Source: Bacteroidales bacterium
Lineage (GTDB): Bacteria; Bacteroidota; Bacteroidia; Bacteroidales; UBA932
DNA: 43,203 bases
Direction: 5' to 3'
NCBI GenBank assembly: GCA_017617475.1
Contig: JAFZWC010000087.1
Coordinates: 1 to 43,203 of the forward strand
Below, piece by piece: positions 41,750-43,203 of the stretch. The translations under genes were made by a program, and so were the position numbers. The stretch's first letter is position 1, and each line of letters begins with the position of its first letter. The notes under the pieces are model-generated. The model ran no database searches and was not told the DNA's origin. It worked only from the letters and a program-made list of their open reading frames with translations.

Positions 41750-42091
41750 TTAGGATTTATTTCCTCCGCCTCCCAAGGGGCCGAAATCGGCCAGATTGAA
41801 CGTAGTTCCCTGCGGGCCCTTGCCTCCCAGGTCAATGACGCCGAACTGGGCCTCGTACTTGGAGATGTTGTCGAAAAGGGCATTCATGAGGCGCTTGGCG
41901 TGCTCCGGGGTCATGATGATTCGGTTGCCTATCTCAGGTTTGGTCAGCCCGGGGAGGGTGGTGGCAAAGTCTATGATGAACTCGCTTCTGGAATGGGAAA
42001 TGATGGCCAGGTTGGAGTAAGATCCCTTAGCTACTTCCGGTTTGAGTTCCAGACTGATCTGATTCTGGGGTTTGGGTTGATTATTGTCCAT
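41750..42091 (-). CDS. DUF3467 protein
   Basis: 113 residues. The DUF3467 pattern is clear: YSNLAIISHSRSEFIIDF, the PGLTKPEIGNRIIMTPEHAKRLMNAL stretch (residues about 48-73) and a C-terminal Gly-rich tail (GPLGGGGNKS). Small conserved Bacteroidota protein of unknown function, cytosolic. It has its own consensus promoter, divergent from valS. Confidence 0.9.
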   Translation of the reverse strand: MDNNQPKPQNQISLELKPEVAKGSYSNLAIISHSRSEFIIDFATTLPGLTKPEIGNRIIMTPEHAKRLMNALFDNISKYEAQFGVIDLGGKGPQGTTFNLADFGPLGGGGNKS

Positions 42092-42110
42092 TGTAAGAGT
42101 ATTCTTTCTG

Positions 42111-42141
42111 CAAATTTATGTGCAAACCGAGAGAAAACAAA
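42111..42141 (-). promoter_or_regulatory. Promoter of the DUF3467 gene
   Basis: Minus strand TTTG (42141-42138), exactly 19 bases, TAAATTTG (42118-42111): a full consensus match 19 bases before the ATG. Confidence 0.7.
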
Positions 42142-42213
42142 ATTTAATTCTGTTTTCCGAGGCGAAGCCATAAATGTCATTATTCTTAATAATGAAAATT
42201 AACAAATTTTCCG

Positions 42214-42221
42214 TACATTTG
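42214..42221 (+). promoter_or_regulatory. -7 box of valS
   Basis: TACATTTG matches TAnnTTTG, 27 bases before the valS ATG. No TTTG is found 18-21 bases upstream. Confidence 0.5.
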
Positions 42222-42248
42222 TAGGATTGATAATATGTAACATACTAT

Positions 42249-43203
42249 ATGAAGGAATTAGCTGCCAAGTACAGTGCGAAAGAAGTGGAAGATAAATGGT
42301 ATGCCTATTGGCTTGACCATAAGTTCTTTCACAGCGAACCCAATGAGAAACAACCTTATACCATAGTGATTCCGCCGCCCAATGTGACAGGTATCCTGCA
42401 CATGGGGCACGTGCTCAACAATACCCTTAACGACGTCCTCATCCGCAAGGCCCGCATGGACGGAAAGAATGCCTGCTGGGTGCCCGGAACAGACCACGCC
42501 TCCATTGCTACTGAAAGCAAGGTGGTGGCCAAACTCAAGGCCCAGGGCATCCGCAAGGAGGACATCGGCCGGGAAGAATTCCTGAAGCACGCCTGGGAAT
42601 GGAAGGAAGAGCATGGCGGTATTATTCTGCAGCAGCTCAAGAAGTTAGGTTGTTCCTGCGATTGGGACCGCACGCGGTTTACCATGGAACCGGCCCTGAG
42701 CGAGGCTGTCATCAACACCTTCGTATATTTCTACAAGAAAGGGTGGATTTACAAAGGTGTGCGTATGGTGAACTGGGACCCCGAGGCCCTCACGGCCGTG
42801 AGTGACGACGAGGTCATCCACAAGGACACCAAGAGCCATTTCTATCATCTGAAATACTTCATCTCGGACGGCAACGGCAACCCCACGGACAAGTACCTGG
42901 TCATTGCCACCACCCGTCCCGAAACCATCATGGCCGATGCCGCCATCTGCGTGAATCCCAAGGACGAGCGCCACTTCTGGCTCAAGGGCAAGAAGGTGCT
43001 TATCCCTCTGATCAACAGGGAAATCCCTGTGATCGAGGACGATTACGTGGAGATGGACTTCGGTACCGGCTGCCTCAAGGTGACGCCCGCCCACGACGTT
43101 CACGACTACGAAATCGGCCTGCGGCACAACCTGCCCGTGCTGGAGATCATTGACGACCACGGCAAGCTGAACGAGAAAGCCCAGATTCTGGTGGGTGAAG
43201 ACC
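42249..43203 (+). CDS. valS: Valyl-tRNA synthetase, 3' end outside the window (partial)
   Basis: The first 318 residues of a class I aminoacyl-tRNA synthetase, with no stop before the window edge. It starts [21 protein letters not shown]; the HIGH-type motif is [16 protein letters not shown] (about 38-53), followed by [16 protein letters not shown], which is typical of ValRS, and by the start of the editing domain with [12 protein letters not shown] and [19 protein letters not shown]. The enzyme charges tRNA-Val and hydrolyses mischarged threonine in the editing domain. The ATG follows a -7 box by 27 bases. Confidence 0.96.
   Translation, partial: MKELAAKYSAKEVEDKWYAYWLDHKFFHSEPNEKQPYTIVIPPPNVTGILHMGHVLNNTLNDVLIRKARMDGKNACWVPGTDHASIATESKVVAKLKAQGIRKEDIGREEFLKHAWEWKEEHGGIILQQLKKLGCSCDWDRTRFTMEPALSEAVINTFVYFYKKGWIYKGVRMVNWDPEALTAVSDDEVIHKDTKSHFYHLKYFISDGNGNPTDKYLVIATTRPETIMADAAICVNPKDERHFWLKGKKVLIPLINREIPVIEDDYVEMDFGTGCLKVTPAHDVHDYEIGLRHNLPVLEIIDDHGKLNEKAQILVGED

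Overview
The window looks like chromosomal DNA of a Bacteroidota member, most likely order Bacteroidales. The basis is promoters of the TTTG-N19/20-TAnnTTTG type with little Shine-Dalgarno signal, a TonB-dependent receptor, Tat/lipoprotein Gfo/Idh oxidoreductases paired with TIM-barrel isomerases and a DUF1080 protein, a DUF3467 protein, and long chains of genes with ATGA/GTGA stop-start overlaps. No rRNA, tRNA or CRISPR array was seen. The species cannot be named from the sequence.

Layout. (1) 1-3.7 kb is the end of an integrated mobile element: a left-truncated unknown gene, an AAA/DUF4143 ATPase and a tyrosine recombinase with short repeats upstream of it. (2) 3.76-14.8 kb, minus strand, is a six-gene, tightly coupled operon: response regulator-PP2C phosphatase, membrane coiled-coil/propeller protein, propeller sensor whose histidine-kinase H-box has Asp instead of His, soluble histidine kinase, TonB-dependent receptor with a helical-repeat N-terminus, and a one-module NRPS (A-PCP-TE) with a Cys nucleophile in the TE. 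I infer a dedicated signalling-plus-small-molecule system. (3) 14.9-17.2 kb holds divergent kbl and threonine dehydrogenase genes (threonine to glycine). (4) 17.2-18.0 kb is an 800-bp structured non-coding region with a strong promoter, a probable small RNA, a perfect 21-bp-arm inverted repeat and repeat units. (5) 18.0-23.0 kb, minus strand: TIM-barrel isomerase, Gfo/Idh oxidoreductase, a NapC-like tetraheme cytochrome fused to a sulfatase-modifying-factor (FGE) fold, and a DUF389 membrane protein. (6) 23.1-26.6 kb, plus strand: flavodiiron protein, then hddA and an hddC-gmhB fusion (GDP-heptose precursor synthesis). (7) 26.5-35.0 kb, minus strand: serB, MscS channel, small M48-type metallopeptidase, ABC exporter, YhiN-type flavoprotein, rmuC. 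(8) 35.1-38.3 kb, minus strand: second glycoside-oxidation cluster (Gfo/Idh, DUF1080, isomerase). (9) 38.5-43.2 kb: CorC-type transporter, mutY, maf, kdsC-like phosphatase, DUF3467 protein and the start of valS.

The most striking observation cuts across these regions. A 55-bp, nearly perfect palindrome occurs three times (25736-25790, 28581-28635, 39730-39784), each time inside an unrelated protein-coding gene (hddC-gmhB, yhiN, mutY), in the same orientation and reading frame, adding a 17-residue peptide of the form SENYFS-x4-KNQFSE. Two stem positions show compensatory changes between copies. This resembles in principle the coding palindromic elements of Rickettsia. A diverged intergenic relative may lie at 17860-17900.
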